Of a stretch of DNA of 64,000 nt, positions 52,269 through 63,009 are shown in pieces (position 1 is the first letter of the stretch; every line of letters starts with the position of its first letter). Under the pieces are notes generated by a model. The model had not been told where the DNA came from, made no database searches, and saw nothing but the letters and a program-made list of their open reading frames with translations. Both the position numbers and the translations under genes were made by a program. Location of the stretch: assembly GCA_016721245.1 (NCBI GenBank), contig JADKIQ010000004.1, forward strand, positions 285,107 through 349,106, written 5' to 3'. The stretch is from Sphingobacteriales bacterium. GTDB lineage: Bacteria; Bacteroidota; Bacteroidia; Chitinophagales; JADIYW01.

Positions 52269-53894
52269 ATGCCTTTTTCTGCCCGCAACCGCGCCCGTTA
52301 CATTCAACAATTACAATCCGAACAATATGACCTGCTGGTCATTGGCGGCGGAATTACCGGTGCCGGCATTGCGCTGGATGCCATTGCTCGCGGACTAAAA
52401 GTTTGTTTGATCGAAAAATCTGATTTTGCTTCAGGGACCAGTTCTCGCTCTACCAAACTAATTCATGGCGGCTTGCGATACCTGAAACAACTGGAGTTTG
52501 GTATTGTACGCGAAGTAGGACAGGAGCGAGCCATTCTGTATAAAAACGCTCCACATATCGTAATACCGGAACGTATGTTATTGCCTATCGTTGAAGGCGG
52601 TTCACTTGGAAAATATTCGACATCTTTAGGATTATATGTGTATGACAGATTAGCCGGTGTAGAAAAAGAAGAACGCCGAAATATGCTATCTAAGGAAGAA
52701 ACAATAGAGACAGAACCTTTATTAAATACGGAAATTCTGAAAGGCGGCGGTATGTATGTAGAGTACAGAAGTGATGATGCAAGATTAACTATTGAAGTTC
52801 TGAAAACGGCAGTAGAAAAAGGTGCATTGTGCATTAACTATGTTGCTTTTGATTCTTTTACGCATGATGCCAGTGAAAAAATAGCCGGTGCGGTTTGTAA
52901 AGATGTGCTGACTGGTGAGAAAGTGTTTATCAAAGCAAAAAAGGTAATCAACGCCTGTGGACCATGGGTAGATGACTTGCGCAAAAAAGATAATTCATTA
53001 AAGAAAAAAAGATTACACCTAACTAAAGGAATTCACATAGTGATTAAAAAAGAAAGACTGCCGATTAAGCAAGCGGTTTATTTTGATGTGCAGGATGGCA
53101 GAATGATATTTGCAATTCCGCGCGGCAAAAAGGTATATATCGGAACAACAGATACCAACTACAAAGAGAGCATTGACTTTCCTTTTGCTACCAAAGAAGA
53201 TGTAGAATATACCTTGAAGGCAGCTAATCATATGTTTCCGTCGGTAAAACTAACGGCAGACGATGTGGAATCCACCTGGGCAGGTTTGCGACCATTGATT
53301 CACGAAGACGGAAAAAATCCGTCTGATTTATCACGCAAAGATGAAATCTTTATTTCCGATTCTAATCTGATTTCAATTGCCGGTGGAAAGTTGACAGGTT
53401 TTCGAAAAATGGCAGAACGCAGCGTGAATGTGGTATGCAAGCAATTAAAACTGGAAGACCAGCGCGAATTTCAGAAATGCACCACGGAAAACATCCAGTT
53501 AAGTGGTGGAAATTTAAATAAATCACCACAAGATTTTGCAAGAGAATTACAGGAAGATTTCAAGCAATATTATCTGGATGACGTGCTGGATTTGGTATTA
53601 AAATACGGAAGCAATACTCAATATATTTTAGCAGCAGCACAAACTAATTTCAACAATAATCTATTGCTGGCAGAAGCAGAATATTGCTTAGAAAACGAAA
53701 TGACCAACAATACGGCTGATTTCATTATCCGCAGAAGCGGCAGGTTATATTTTGAAAGACCTGAACTGAATGGCTGTTTAGATGAACTGGATACCTACTT
53801 CAATCAGCAATTGAATTATACACCTGATACTGCTAAAAAGAATCTGCATGATTTTGAAGCAGAATACAAAGCGGTGGTGGCGTTTAAAGCTTAG
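52269..53894 (+). CDS. glpD: Aerobic-type glycerol-3-phosphate dehydrogenase
   Basis: A 541-residue FAD enzyme: LLVIGGGITGAGIALDAIARGL (in two parts, GGGITGAG and ALDAIARG) at residue 20, then DFASGTSSRSTKLIHGGLRYL, the phosphate-binding SRSTKL...GGLRY signature, INACGPWVDDL and SIAGGKLTGFRKMAERSV. It oxidises glycerol-3-phosphate to dihydroxyacetone phosphate at the inner membrane and passes electrons to quinone. Complete, with normal length. No glpK or glpF is adjacent. Confidence 0.94.
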   Translation: MPFSARNRARYIQQLQSEQYDLLVIGGGITGAGIALDAIARGLKVCLIEKSDFASGTSSRSTKLIHGGLRYLKQLEFGIVREVGQERAILYKNAPHIVIPERMLLPIVEGGSLGKYSTSLGLYVYDRLAGVEKEERRNMLSKEETIETEPLLNTEILKGGGMYVEYRSDDARLTIEVLKTAVEKGALCINYVAFDSFTHDASEKIAGAVCKDVLTGEKVFIKAKKVINACGPWVDDLRKKDNSLKKKRLHLTKGIHIVIKKERLPIKQAVYFDVQDGRMIFAIPRGKKVYIGTTDTNYKESIDFPFATKEDVEYTLKAANHMFPSVKLTADDVESTWAGLRPLIHEDGKNPSDLSRKDEIFISDSNLISIAGGKLTGFRKMAERSVNVVCKQLKLEDQREFQKCTTENIQLSGGNLNKSPQDFARELQEDFKQYYLDDVLDLVLKYGSNTQYILAAAQTNFNNNLLLAEAEYCLENEMTNNTADFIIRRSGRLYFERPELNGCLDELDTYFNQQLNYTPDTAKKNLHDFEAEYKAVVAFKA

Positions 53895-53909
53895 TAAAAT
53901 TTAAATTTT

Positions 53910-54266
53910 ATGGATGAATTTATAGTATTTATTCCATTTATAATTTTGTTAGTTCTTATTATTTCTTTGGAAGTTTATGGTAAAAGTTGTTATGTGCTAT
54001 ATGAATATATTGAACAGATAAAAAATTATGGTGAAATTAAAAGCATTGTGGAATATCCTATTTTCTCACGAACCTCATTTTTTTACTTGTTTATAAGTAT
54101 TCCTTCAAAACAAAAAGAACCAAGGTTTTATGATTTTATTCAAATTAGAAATGAAATTAGTATTATAATAAAATTCAGACGTCTATTTCTACTTGTGCTT
54201 GTTTTATTGTTTTTATTTGTAACGTATTTTTATTTAGTATTGGAATATTTAACTGATTTTATATAG
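53910..54266 (+). CDS. Small membrane protein of unknown function
   Basis: A 118-residue protein with two hydrophobic segments (FIVFIPFIILLVLIISLEVYG at the start, LFLLVLVLLFLFVTYFYLVL near the end) and a polar middle (EQIKNYGEIKSIVEYP). Not recognised. It is AT-rich relative to the neighbouring glpD and lies 16 bases after it, so it may be a young or fast-evolving gene. No catalytic motif. Confidence 0.5.
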   Translation: MDEFIVFIPFIILLVLIISLEVYGKSCYVLYEYIEQIKNYGEIKSIVEYPIFSRTSFFYLFISIPSKQKEPRFYDFIQIRNEISIIIKFRRLFLLVLVLLFLFVTYFYLVLEYLTDFI

Positions 54267-54370
54267 AAATTACTTGTCCTAACAACTAATTATTTTTTCA
54301 ACTAAAAGATGTAACTTTGTTTTAAGAAGGAGTCTAAAAATCTCATGTCTTCTATCTCAAAATCTATCTT

Positions 54371-56001
54371 ATGCCAAATAAAATTGCACCCATTCCATCG
54401 CCACAAAATGAACCTATTTTAGGTTATTTGCCAAATAGTAATGAACGAAAAGAATTAAAAGCAGAGTTGGCTCGACGAAAATCAGTGATTTATGACATTC
54501 CGATGTTTATCAATGGTAAAGAAGTACGCACCAACGATACCGTAGATATATTTCCACCACACGAATTATCACATAAAATTGCCCATTACCACAAAGGTAA
54601 AACAGAACATATACATCAGGCGATTGACACCGCCTTAAAAGCCAGAGATAAATGGGCCAACATGCATTGGGAAGATCGTGCTTCCATTTTTTTAAAGCTG
54701 CAGATTTGATATCCGGTCCTTACCGGGCAGCTATCAATGCAGCTACCATGCTGGGGCAATCCAAGAATGTATATCAGGCAGAAATCGATGCTGCTTGCGA
54801 GTTGGCCGACTTCCTGCGTTTCAATGTACATTTTGCTTCGCAGATATATGAAGATCAACCGATTTCTGCACCGGCGTTACGCAACACGATTGAATATCGT
54901 GCGCTGGAAGGTTTTATATACGCAATTACACCGTTCAATTTCACCGCTATTTCAGGAAATCTTCCTGCTTCACCGGCATTAATGGGAAATGTAGTAGTTT
55001 GGAAACCATCCAATACGCAAATCTATTCGGCCTGGACGATCACGGAAATTTTCCGGGAAGCAGGACTGCCGGATGGTGTCATCAATATGATTTTCGCTGA
55101 TGCCGTGGAAACTACTAATATTATTTTATCGCATCCTGATTTTGCCGGCGTACATTTTACAGGCTCAACAGGTGTGTTTAATCATATCTGGGAAACGATT
55201 GGTAAAAATCTGCACATTTATAAAAGCTATCCGCGCATTGTAGGCGAAACCGGTGGCAAGGATTTTATTATTGCACACAATAGTGCAGATGTAGATGTGC
55301 TGTCTACAGCCTTACTGCGTGGTGCATTTGAATTTCAAGGACAAAAATGTTCGGCCTGTTCTCGTGCCTACATTCCAAAATCTATCTGGGATAAAACCTG
55401 GGAGAAAATGTATGAAGCATTAAAATCGTTTAAAATTGGTAATGTGGAAGACTTTTCTGTTATCATGGGTGCAGTTATCTCTGAAGATGCCTATAAGCGT
55501 ATTACGAGATATATCGATCAGGCCAAAGCCAATCCGGATAATATCATTATGTATGGCGGTGGTCACGATAAGAAGAAGGGATATTTTATAGAACCTACTG
55601 TTATTTTAACCAAAGACCCGAAATCGGTGACGATGGTGGAAGAAATTTTCGGGCCGGTGTTAACGATCTATGTCTACGAAGACGAGGATTTTGACAATGT
55701 ATTACATTTAGTCGATACTACTTCTGAATATGCTTTAACAGGTGCGGTGATTGCTCAGGACACCTATGTAATTGAAAAAATGAAAAATGCCTTAACGAAT
55801 AGTGCGGGTAATTTTTACGTGAATGATAAATGCACCGGTGCGGTAGTAGGGCAGCAGCCGTTTGGCGGAGCGAGAAAGAGCGGCACCAATGATAAAGCAG
55901 GCAGTAAATGGAATCTGTTGCGTTGGGTTTCATTGCGCACCGTTAAAGAAAACTACGTGCCGGCAAAGCATTATAGCTATCCGTATATGATTGAAGAGTA
56001 A
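54371..56001 (+). CDS. pruA: 1-pyrroline-5-carboxylate dehydrogenase, one frameshift
   Basis: The N-terminal frame (MPNKIAPIPSPQNEPILGYL to ASIFLK) and the C-terminal frame (AADLISGPYRAAINAATML onward) join at a TTTTTTTAAA run near 54,690 where one base is missing. The restored protein of about 543 residues has the full aldehyde dehydrogenase set: TPFNFTAISGN, WKPSNTQIYS, FTGSTGVFN, VGETGGKDF with the general base Glu, and FQGQKCSACSR with the catalytic Cys. It oxidises glutamate semialdehyde in proline breakdown. A homopolymer sequencing error is the likely cause of the break. A terminator follows. Confidence 0.93.
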
Positions 56002-56020
56002 TTTAGTCAATAGCCATAAA

Positions 56021-56055
56021 TCAAAAGCCAATAGTTTATACTGTTGGCTTTTTTA
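56021..56055 (+). terminator. Terminator after pruA
   Basis: AAAAGCCAATAG (56,023-56,034) pairs with CTGTTGGCTTTT (56,041-56,052; one T:G pair) and a run of T follows. Confidence 0.85.
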
Positions 56056-56223
56056 TTCACCATATTTCTTAATTTAAAATCAATTTGCCGTTTACGCATT
56101 CAAACGACCGTTTACGCATTTTAAATATTTTAGAAATAAACATTGTTATATATTTGGATTTAAAGAAATTATTTTTATTTTTAATGTAATAAAAATTATT
56201 GTTAACTAAATAAATTTAAGGTT

Positions 56224-56745
56224 ATGTCTAGAAAAGAAATTAAATTTACGTTTAACTTGGATGCAAGTGTAACACTTCCATCAAATATTAGTTTTCATGC
56301 TAAGCTAAAAGATGGTTTTGAAAATAATTCTGGAACTGCAAAATCTAAAAGAATAGATATACAATTTGGTGTATTTCAATCAATAGGTTATATAAGAGGA
56401 ACAGATACTGATTTTAAGTTTGTGGTATTTTGTATAGTTACTCCACCGCAGCCACCTCAAATTGATGATGCTGACAAAGTTCATAGTAATCGAGTTCGAT
56501 TTGAATTTAATGTAACAGATTATGATGGTACTCTTGGAAATCCTGGTATTCAATCTGTAACTATTACAGATATTGTACCACTATCTAAGTTTAGAACTAA
56601 AGCAAAAGGATTTAAAGAAACTAGAACTGTTAATAAAAATACAATTATTATTGGTGCTGGTGCACCTCAGCCAGATACATTAAGAACATCTACACAAAGC
56701 GCACAAAGCAAAAGAAGTAAATCAATCAAGAAATCCAGGAAATAA
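56224..56745 (+). CDS. Unknown protein, first gene of AT-rich accessory patch
   Basis: A 173-residue protein without signal peptide or membrane segment. The first 120 residues look beta-rich (KFTFNLDASVTLPSNISFH, KRIDIQFGVFQSIGYIRG, RVRFEFNVTDYDGTLG), the last 35 are very basic and Ser/Lys-rich (QSAQSKRSKSIKKSRK). Codon use and base composition are more AT-rich than in the metabolic genes before it. Eight bases separate it from the M64-like gene, so they are probably one operon. I recognise no family. The basic tail suggests nucleic-acid or membrane contact. Confidence 0.55.
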   Translation: MSRKEIKFTFNLDASVTLPSNISFHAKLKDGFENNSGTAKSKRIDIQFGVFQSIGYIRGTDTDFKFVVFCIVTPPQPPQIDDADKVHSNRVRFEFNVTDYDGTLGNPGIQSVTITDIVPLSKFRTKAKGFKETRTVNKNTIIIGAGAPQPDTLRTSTQSAQSKRSKSIKKSRK

Positions 56746-56752
56746 TCTTCTA

Positions 56753-58239
56753 ATGACTACTGAAACAATAGCTCTTCACTATCCTTTTTATCCATCAAAG
56801 GATAATGAAGATTATGTTACATATTTTATTGATAAAATACAAGGCGAAATTTTGCATGTCAAATTATCTGAAATGATATCAGACATTGATAAAGTGGGAA
56901 ATCCTATGATAATTGATTTACCAGAAAAATATACCTTACTTACTGAATGGTATAATCCTATTTTCCCTCTTAGCTACAAGAAATCTGAATTATACGAAAA
57001 AAGCAAATATATTACTTACGTAGTAGAAGTAATTGATAAAAAAGGCAGTTATTTTCATAGAATTAGTTATGCAACTAAACCTTTTCCTACATCAGAAGAA
57101 GTTTTATTAAACAAACGCCAACCTATTCCTGTATACATAGTTTCTAATAGAGATAAAGCGATGAATTGTGTCTTTATTCAAGATATTGATATGTCTAGTA
57201 TTTCAAATGTAGATACAAAAAGATGAAGATAAACTTAAGATAATAGAAGATGATGTACGTCATTTTTATTATCAAGCCAATTCAATCATACATAATGCAA
57301 TTCAAAAAGAACCCTTCTTAAGGAAATTTAGAAATTCGTATAATTTTTACATTAATCCAGTTAATTCTGATTTTAGAACATTGCATACAAGGTATCCAAA
57401 AAATCATAGCAATCTAAGTTTTGCACAGTTAAAAATGATTCTTCATAAAATTAAAACTGATAACGATAAATCTGAATATGGTTACTCTTCATCTGAGTAT
57501 TATGATTTTGGTACATTTTTACATGAAGCAGGTCATAGTTATTTTGAGCTACAAGATGAATACGATGATGGAGGCATGCATGAACAACTACCTGAAAAAT
57601 ATCCAAACAATTGGAAAAGTAGACAAGGTGTCGAAATAGCAGTAAACAACTATAGTATTTCTGAATCTAACATTCAAAAAAAAGTACATTTTGGAAAATA
57701 TGCAATGATAATTGTGCAATGAATAATTCTGAATTATTTGTTTATCCATATGGTATTGCATGTAAATACGCAATTTTAAATGTAATGCTTATACGTGCAA
57801 AATATAAGTCTGTAAATCTGTTAAATTATAAACTAAATAAAGATGAAAATAAAATAGTTCAAAAGTTAATACATATATGGAGAAATTCAGATTTGATATT
57901 AAATATAAAATGCATATTGGGTTCTTTATAAAATGGAACGCTGGTAATAAAAAAATATGATATTTTAGAACAAACAATTAGACAAGGAGAAATTCCTTAC
58001 AACAAGATGAAAATAATAAGAAAAATAACTTACTATAACAGAAATAAAAATATAATTTCAGCCTTTTCATTACCATTATATTTATTCTACGCTAGAACAA
58101 TATGAATGTTGTTGATAAAAGTAAAGAACATGAATTATTAATGCCAGATGATAACTCAATAAAACAGATTGAAATAAAGTATGGCAACGAATTAATAAAA
58201 TTAGATTTGGATCAAAATTTTTATAGTCAATTAAAGTGA
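56753..58239 (+). pseudogene. M64-like zinc metallopeptidase gene, several frameshifts
   Basis: The first frame (157 residues, MTTETIALHYPFYPSKDNED) shifts near 57,214, where one extra A occurs in AAAAA; the next frame continues KIIEDDVRHFYYQ and FLRKFRNSYNFYINPVNSD, similar to the N-terminal part of M64 (IgA-peptidase-like) domains. The zinc motif follows at 57,522-57,536 and after: HEAGHSYFELQDEYDDGG, matching HExxHxxxxLxDEY. A further shift near 57,690 leads to CNDNCAMNNSELFV and on, through other frames, to a last segment ending at 58,239. At least three shifts are needed to make one protein of about 490 residues. There is no signal peptide on the first frame. Intact activity cannot be claimed. 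Confidence 0.6.
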
Positions 58240-58254
58240 TTAGATAATAGGATT

Positions 58255-60422
58255 TTAATTAAATTTTCTAATCAACTTGTCGGATTGATATGGTTTATAA
58301 ATAAACTCATTAAAACCAATAGCTTTTAATTCTTCGTCGGTAAAAGTAGATAAAGAAGCAGTATTTCCAATAATCTTAATGTTATTGTAACTTTTATCTT
58401 TTCTTAATTTTGTACAGTTTCAATTCCATTTTAAAAATAGGCATATCTAAATCAATAAAAGGATATCGACTTTCTTTGTGTTCATAATATCTATAACCAT
58501 TTTGCCATCTACAGCTTCTATTATTTTTAATGTATTATTAAAACTTAATAATATTTCTTTAGCAACTAATCTATTTTCATCATTGTCATCTGCTATTAGA
58601 ATTATTTTATTGTTTAATCCTTCTGGTGAAATAAATATATTTGAATTAATATTTATAGCAAGTTTCTCTGATTGAAAAAATGGAATGCATACAGTAAATT
58701 TAGTTCCTTTGTTTAGTTTGCTCTTTATTTCAATTGAGCCATTCATCAATTCTATATTTTTTTTGAAATGGATAATCCTAAACCAGTGCCGCCAAATTTA
58801 TTATTTATGCTTGCATCTGCTTGCTCATAACGTTCAAAAATACGTTCAATTTTGTCTTTTGAAATACCAATACCAGTATCACTTATAATAAATGTAAGTT
58901 GTGTTGTTGTTTTGTCTAATTCTCTACTATCAATAAGTATGGTTACGCTACCTTTATGTGTAAATTTAATTGCATTAGATACCAGGTTGAGTAAAACCTG
59001 ATACAGCCTGATTTTATCACCTGATAATTTTGTTTCATTTTATATTGATTAATAAATTTAAACTGAATTTTCTTATCTTTAGCTTTCTGCTCCAAAGCGT
59101 TATAGATGTCACTAATCACTTCATTTAATGAGAATAATTCATCATTTAATTCCATTTTGCCAGATTCAATTTTAGATATATCTAAAAACATCATTAATAA
59201 TCCCTAATAGGTTTTCTCCGGATCGTTTTAATCTATATATATAATCTGATTGAACCTCATTTAATGATTGCTGTTGCAATAAATAACAAATTCCTAAAAT
59301 ACTGTTTATCGGTGTTCTGATTTCATGACTCATATTGGCTAAGAAATCATGCTAATATTCGCCATCTTTTGGGCATTATTTCTTTCAATAGTCAGTAAAT
59401 TGGTTTTTTGTATAATTTCTAAATTATTTATTTTTTTACTTGTTTCGCTGTTATATAATTCGTCACTAATGGATTTATATTTCTTATAATATTGTAAGGC
59501 TGATTTATAATCTTCTTTTAATTCACTTAGATTAGCTAATTCTTCGTATATACTATTTAAATTATTTCTACTGTTGTTATTGTTTGAAAATTCTAATGTT
59601 TCGTTTAATAGCTGCTCGGCTAAATTATGTTTATTTACTTTTAAGTATAATTCTGCTAACATTATTTTTATCTGTATGATTTCATTCGTGTTATTTTGTT
59701 GCTGACAATAATGAATGGCTTTATTATAAAATGTAATTGCTTTATTAAACTTACTTTCAATAGAGTATAAAACACCAAAATTTGCGTAAGATAAAGCCAG
59801 TGGTTTTATATAATTATATTTTTTTGCTATTTCATTTCCAATTTTTAAATTTTCTTTTGCTTTATTATATTCTTTAAACTCCATTAAATAACCTGCATAG
59901 TTTATATAGGTCATTGCAATGTAATAGTTATCCTTGCTTTTCAATATGTGCTTGGTTGCCTGTTCAAATGATTCGATACACTCTTCTTTTTTTTGTAGTA
60001 AGTGATATTGAAAAGCACGATTAATGTAAGCACTCATTAATTGAAAACTATTGTTATAGTTTATAGCTATATTCAGTTGATCATTTAAGATTTCTTGCGT
60101 CTTTTCTAAATTCCCTAAATATAATTGCACTCTAAATTGTAAACTAATCGCATTCAGTAAACAATCATAATTTTCAAACTTTTCAGCGTATTTCCGTGCG
60201 GCTTCTGTATACTCCACCTGCCCGGCAAACACGGCGTCTAAAGTATAATGCTAAATTTACCGTTACAAATGGTATTAGATCTTCACGATTATTATCTAAA
60301 ATAAGTTTATAGCTATCGTTTAATTTAGACAGTAATTCATTATTACTCACCCAATTTTCAGAACGTTTTAAGTTCGTAACAAAATTTTCTGCTTGTTTAA
60401 TTGTATGTATAATGTTGTACAT
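58255..60422 (-). pseudogene. TPR-containing hybrid sensor histidine kinase gene, several frameshifts
   Basis: Read on the minus strand the parts occur in a normal order across several frames: an N-terminal TPR region (KDNYYIAMTYINYAGYLMEF, KPLALSYANFGVLYSIESKF, KSALQYYKKYKSISDEL), the dimerisation His in NMSHEIRTPINSIL (about 59,325), FLDISKIESGKMELN, HATPase motifs SDTGIGISKDK and FGGTGLGLSISKK, and a receiver with ADDNDENR, DLDMP and YKPYQSDKL to the stop at 58,255-58,257. About 720 residues in all. Breaks lie near 60,240, 59,345, 59,210, 59,040, 58,770 and 58,450. Such kinases sense cytoplasmic signals through TPRs. No output regulator gene is adjacent. Whether the breaks are real is not known. 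Confidence 0.7.
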
Positions 60423-60442
60423 TCTTTGAATAACTTTGGCTA

Positions 60443-60958
60443 TTATTCAGTAATTACAGGATTATTAACATTTGTAGTATTTGCATGATCAGGCTTTGTT
60501 TGTCCTAATGCAATACCTAAAGCACCAGCAATGACGCCTATAAAAGAAGTAGAAAAAGATGCTATTAGTGGAACGTATTCTTTTTCATTATCTGAAAATC
60601 CATCAATACCATAAGTAATTAATGCCAATAATAATCCAAATACATAAAAATAACAAGCGAATATTTGTATTGCTTCTGAATCAATAAAAATATTCTTTAT
60701 TAAGTTTTTAGGATTCCATTTAGAGCTATTTTTAAAATATAAGCTAGGGCCTTTTATTGTAAAACCTAATACTGCTCCTGCATTCATAGATAAGTAACCT
60801 GAAATTGTTAAAACAGAAATATTTAAAAAACGAGGGAATAAACCAGTAACATCTTTTTCAGTAATTGTTATCCATGCAGCCCATAGTAAACTAACGCTAA
60901 AATAAATAAGCAAGTATTGCTAGCAAACATTAATATTGTTCTTTTTTTATTTTCCATA
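60443..60958 (-). CDS. Four-helix membrane protein of unknown function, one frameshift
   Basis: The open frame from 60,913 gives 156 residues with hydrophobic segments near IYFSVSLLWAAWI, ISVLTISGYLSMNAGAVLGF, IFACYFYVFGLLLALITYG and ASFSTSFIGVIAGALGIALG. An in-frame upstream ATG at 60,956-60,958 (MENKKRTILMFASNTCLFI) joins it if one T is added near 60,905, which gives about 172 residues with a natural positive start. Not recognised. It is upstream of the histidine kinase gene in the same direction and could be its membrane partner. Confidence 0.55.
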
Positions 60959-61106
60959 TTTTATATTTTATTAAATAAAAATAAGTTTTTTTTCAGGAAC
61001 TTTATAAAGTTAATTACTATATTTTATTTTGTTTATTAAAATTTATTAGTAACAAATATTTGGTTAGCCCTAAAAACAGTGATATATTACCTTCAATTTA
61101 AAAGCT

Positions 61107-62275
61107 ATGCGTAAAATAATTCTTCTTTCATTATTTTTCTCAATTCTTAAAACTGCGGTTGCCGTAGATAATGTAAAAAATACTGTTCCTGTAAACTATC
61201 TGGTTAGTTATAACCTGGTAAAATCTCACACCAAAAAATCCATATCAGCACTTGAAACATAAGTGATGAAAGATGCGCAACAGGGAATTGGCTTGGGATT
61301 TGCAACAGATGGCTATGTAGCCCACTATCAGGATTATTACGGAATAGGAAAGGCGAAAAGATCCCTTGTATCAGCATTCCTGGTCCGGAAGCCATATCGT
61401 TCATCTATATATTATATGCCATTGATGAACTGAATAAAAAGATTGATGTAAAAACAAACGGACGGTTATTAACAACGGGGCTACTCTCAAGGTGGACGTT
61501 CGTCTTTGCCCCACAAAAATATCTCGGAAGAACTGAACGGTCCGCGTTTTAAAAGTAACAGCCACGTCTCCCATAAGCGGTGCCTACGACATGACCGGTG
61601 AGCGGGAGGAAAGTATATGTTTCGGGTGTATCCGCGTCCGTTCTACCTGCCGTATTTACTAGTGTCCTATCAGGGAAGCCCTATCATGTGATTGATATCG
61701 GTAACATTTATTCCATATTTAAACCGCCTTTGATACCCTTGCTGAAATATTACTCCAATAACCGGGATAAAACATTGGATGAGTTAGATAAAGTTACCTG
61801 CCTAAGATTCCGGCAGAAGTAGTTATGGATTCTTTAGTACTGGGTTACAAAACCGATCCTGATTTTTATTTACTCAAAGCTGAGAAAACAGTTTGTAACC
61901 AGCTGGAAGCCGCTGAGCGCCTGTACAGTTATGTTATTGTAAAGGCGACCGGGAAGTGAATTACAAAAATTCGGAATTGGCACACAACACGATGCAAGCA
62001 TTAGGGGTAACTAAAAATAAAACTGGACAACTTAAGTGATTATCTGGATCATAATACCTGTGCTGCTTTTTGCAATGTGGCGCAAATTTTATTTCGACCG
62101 CTTCCCAAAAATAACGGCGAAAATCCTAAGATATGAAAGATGTACCTAAATTCAAAGGCACTGGCAGAATTATAAAGAAAAAGAAGAGAAGAAATATAAG
62201 CTTCCCAAGATGACGAGATCCGTTATTAACAAGTATAAATTGGCACTCATAAATTCAATCCTTGAAGGTTTTTAA
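61107..62275 (+). pseudogene. Secreted alpha/beta hydrolase gene, heavily disrupted
   Basis: A signal peptide (MRKIILLSLFFSILKTAVA) begins the gene, followed in shifting frames by VNYLVSYNLVKSHTK, GLGFATDGYVAHYQDY, YAIDELNKKIDVKTNG, GYSQGG (nucleophile elbow, near 61,475), SPISGAYDMTGE, YSIFKPPFDTL, KIPAEVVMDSLV, CKGDREVNYKNSELAHNTM (acid) and LDHNTCAAFCN (His). The order matches a family of secreted Bacteroidetes lipase-like hydrolases of about 400 residues. More than six indels and stops break it. The 3' limit is approximate. Neither decay nor poor sequence can be excluded. Confidence 0.6.
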
Positions 62276-62294
62276 ATCCTTCAGGGATTTTTAA
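62257..62294 (+). terminator. Terminator-like hairpin before trpF
   Basis: AATCCTTGAAGG (62,257-62,268) and CCTTCAGGGATT (62,278-62,289) form a 12-base stem with one G:T pair, followed by TTTT. It separates the hydrolase remnant from trpF, whose ATG is 18 bases further on. Confidence 0.65.
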
Positions 62295-62307
62295 TTAAAT
62301 TTGTAAC

Positions 62308-62930
62308 ATGAAGATTAAGATTTGTGGCATGAAATATCCTGATAATATTCAGGAAGTAGCGGATTTATATCCGGATTATATAGGTTTTATTTTCTAGCAA
62401 CCAAATCTAAGTATGTAGCACTGGATGAACAAAAGAGCTTTTTCTTCTTTTATTTTTAATTCAGCACTGCCGGTACAAAAAGTAGAGTGTTTTTGTGAAT
62501 GAAAGAGATAAAAAAGAGCATCATCCGCATTTACGAAGGAATATGACATGAACATACTACAGTTGCACGGAAATGAAACTCCTGAATATTGCTTTGGCTT
62601 GCGCTTGTTGGGTTTTACGATTATCAAAGCATTCAGCATACATAAAGATTTTGATTTTTTGAATATTAGGTGAATATGCAGACGTTTGGCGATTATTTCT
62701 TATTTGATACACAGTCAAAGAATGGGGCACCGGCAACCATTTCGGCTGGGGTTTGTTGAAAACAATACGACAATTCTAAACCTGTCTTTTATCAGGAGGA
62801 CTGGATATAAAGGATATTCAACTATTCACGATTTGTTAAAGATGCTGGCTGTTCATACTTTGGATTTTAATAATATTCAAATTGAAGTCAGGCAGGATTG
62901 AGAAAGTTGTTGAAAAATGTAAAAAGGCTG
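62308..62930 (+). pseudogene. trpF: Phosphoribosylanthranilate isomerase gene, disrupted
   Basis: The start MKIKICGMKYPDNIQEVADL and IGFIF are typical of TrpF (catalytic Cys in KICGM). After a stop the frame changes, and further segments appear: EYDMNILQLHGNETPEYC, IIKAFSIHKDFD, GTGNHFGW (substrate loop) and PVFLSGGLDIKDI. All TrpF landmarks occur in order and in about the right spacing (200 residues), but at least four frame changes and stops interrupt them. TrpF isomerises phosphoribosylanthranilate in tryptophan synthesis. The 3' limit is approximate. Confidence 0.7.
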
Positions 62931-63009
62931 TAAGAGCCTCGTCAAAAAATGACTGCACATAGGGCAAGCTTGATCCATCGAATGTCAGGGAAACACAAAA
63001 ATATCAAAG

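Noticed and set aside
56753..61000. Integrative element or prophage around the AT-rich patch
   Set aside because: No integrase, transposase, att-like direct repeats, tRNA target or phage structural genes were seen.
61107..62275. Several short independent genes on either strand
   Set aside because: The fragments fall in one order that matches a single secreted hydrolase with GYSQGG, so they are treated as one disrupted gene.
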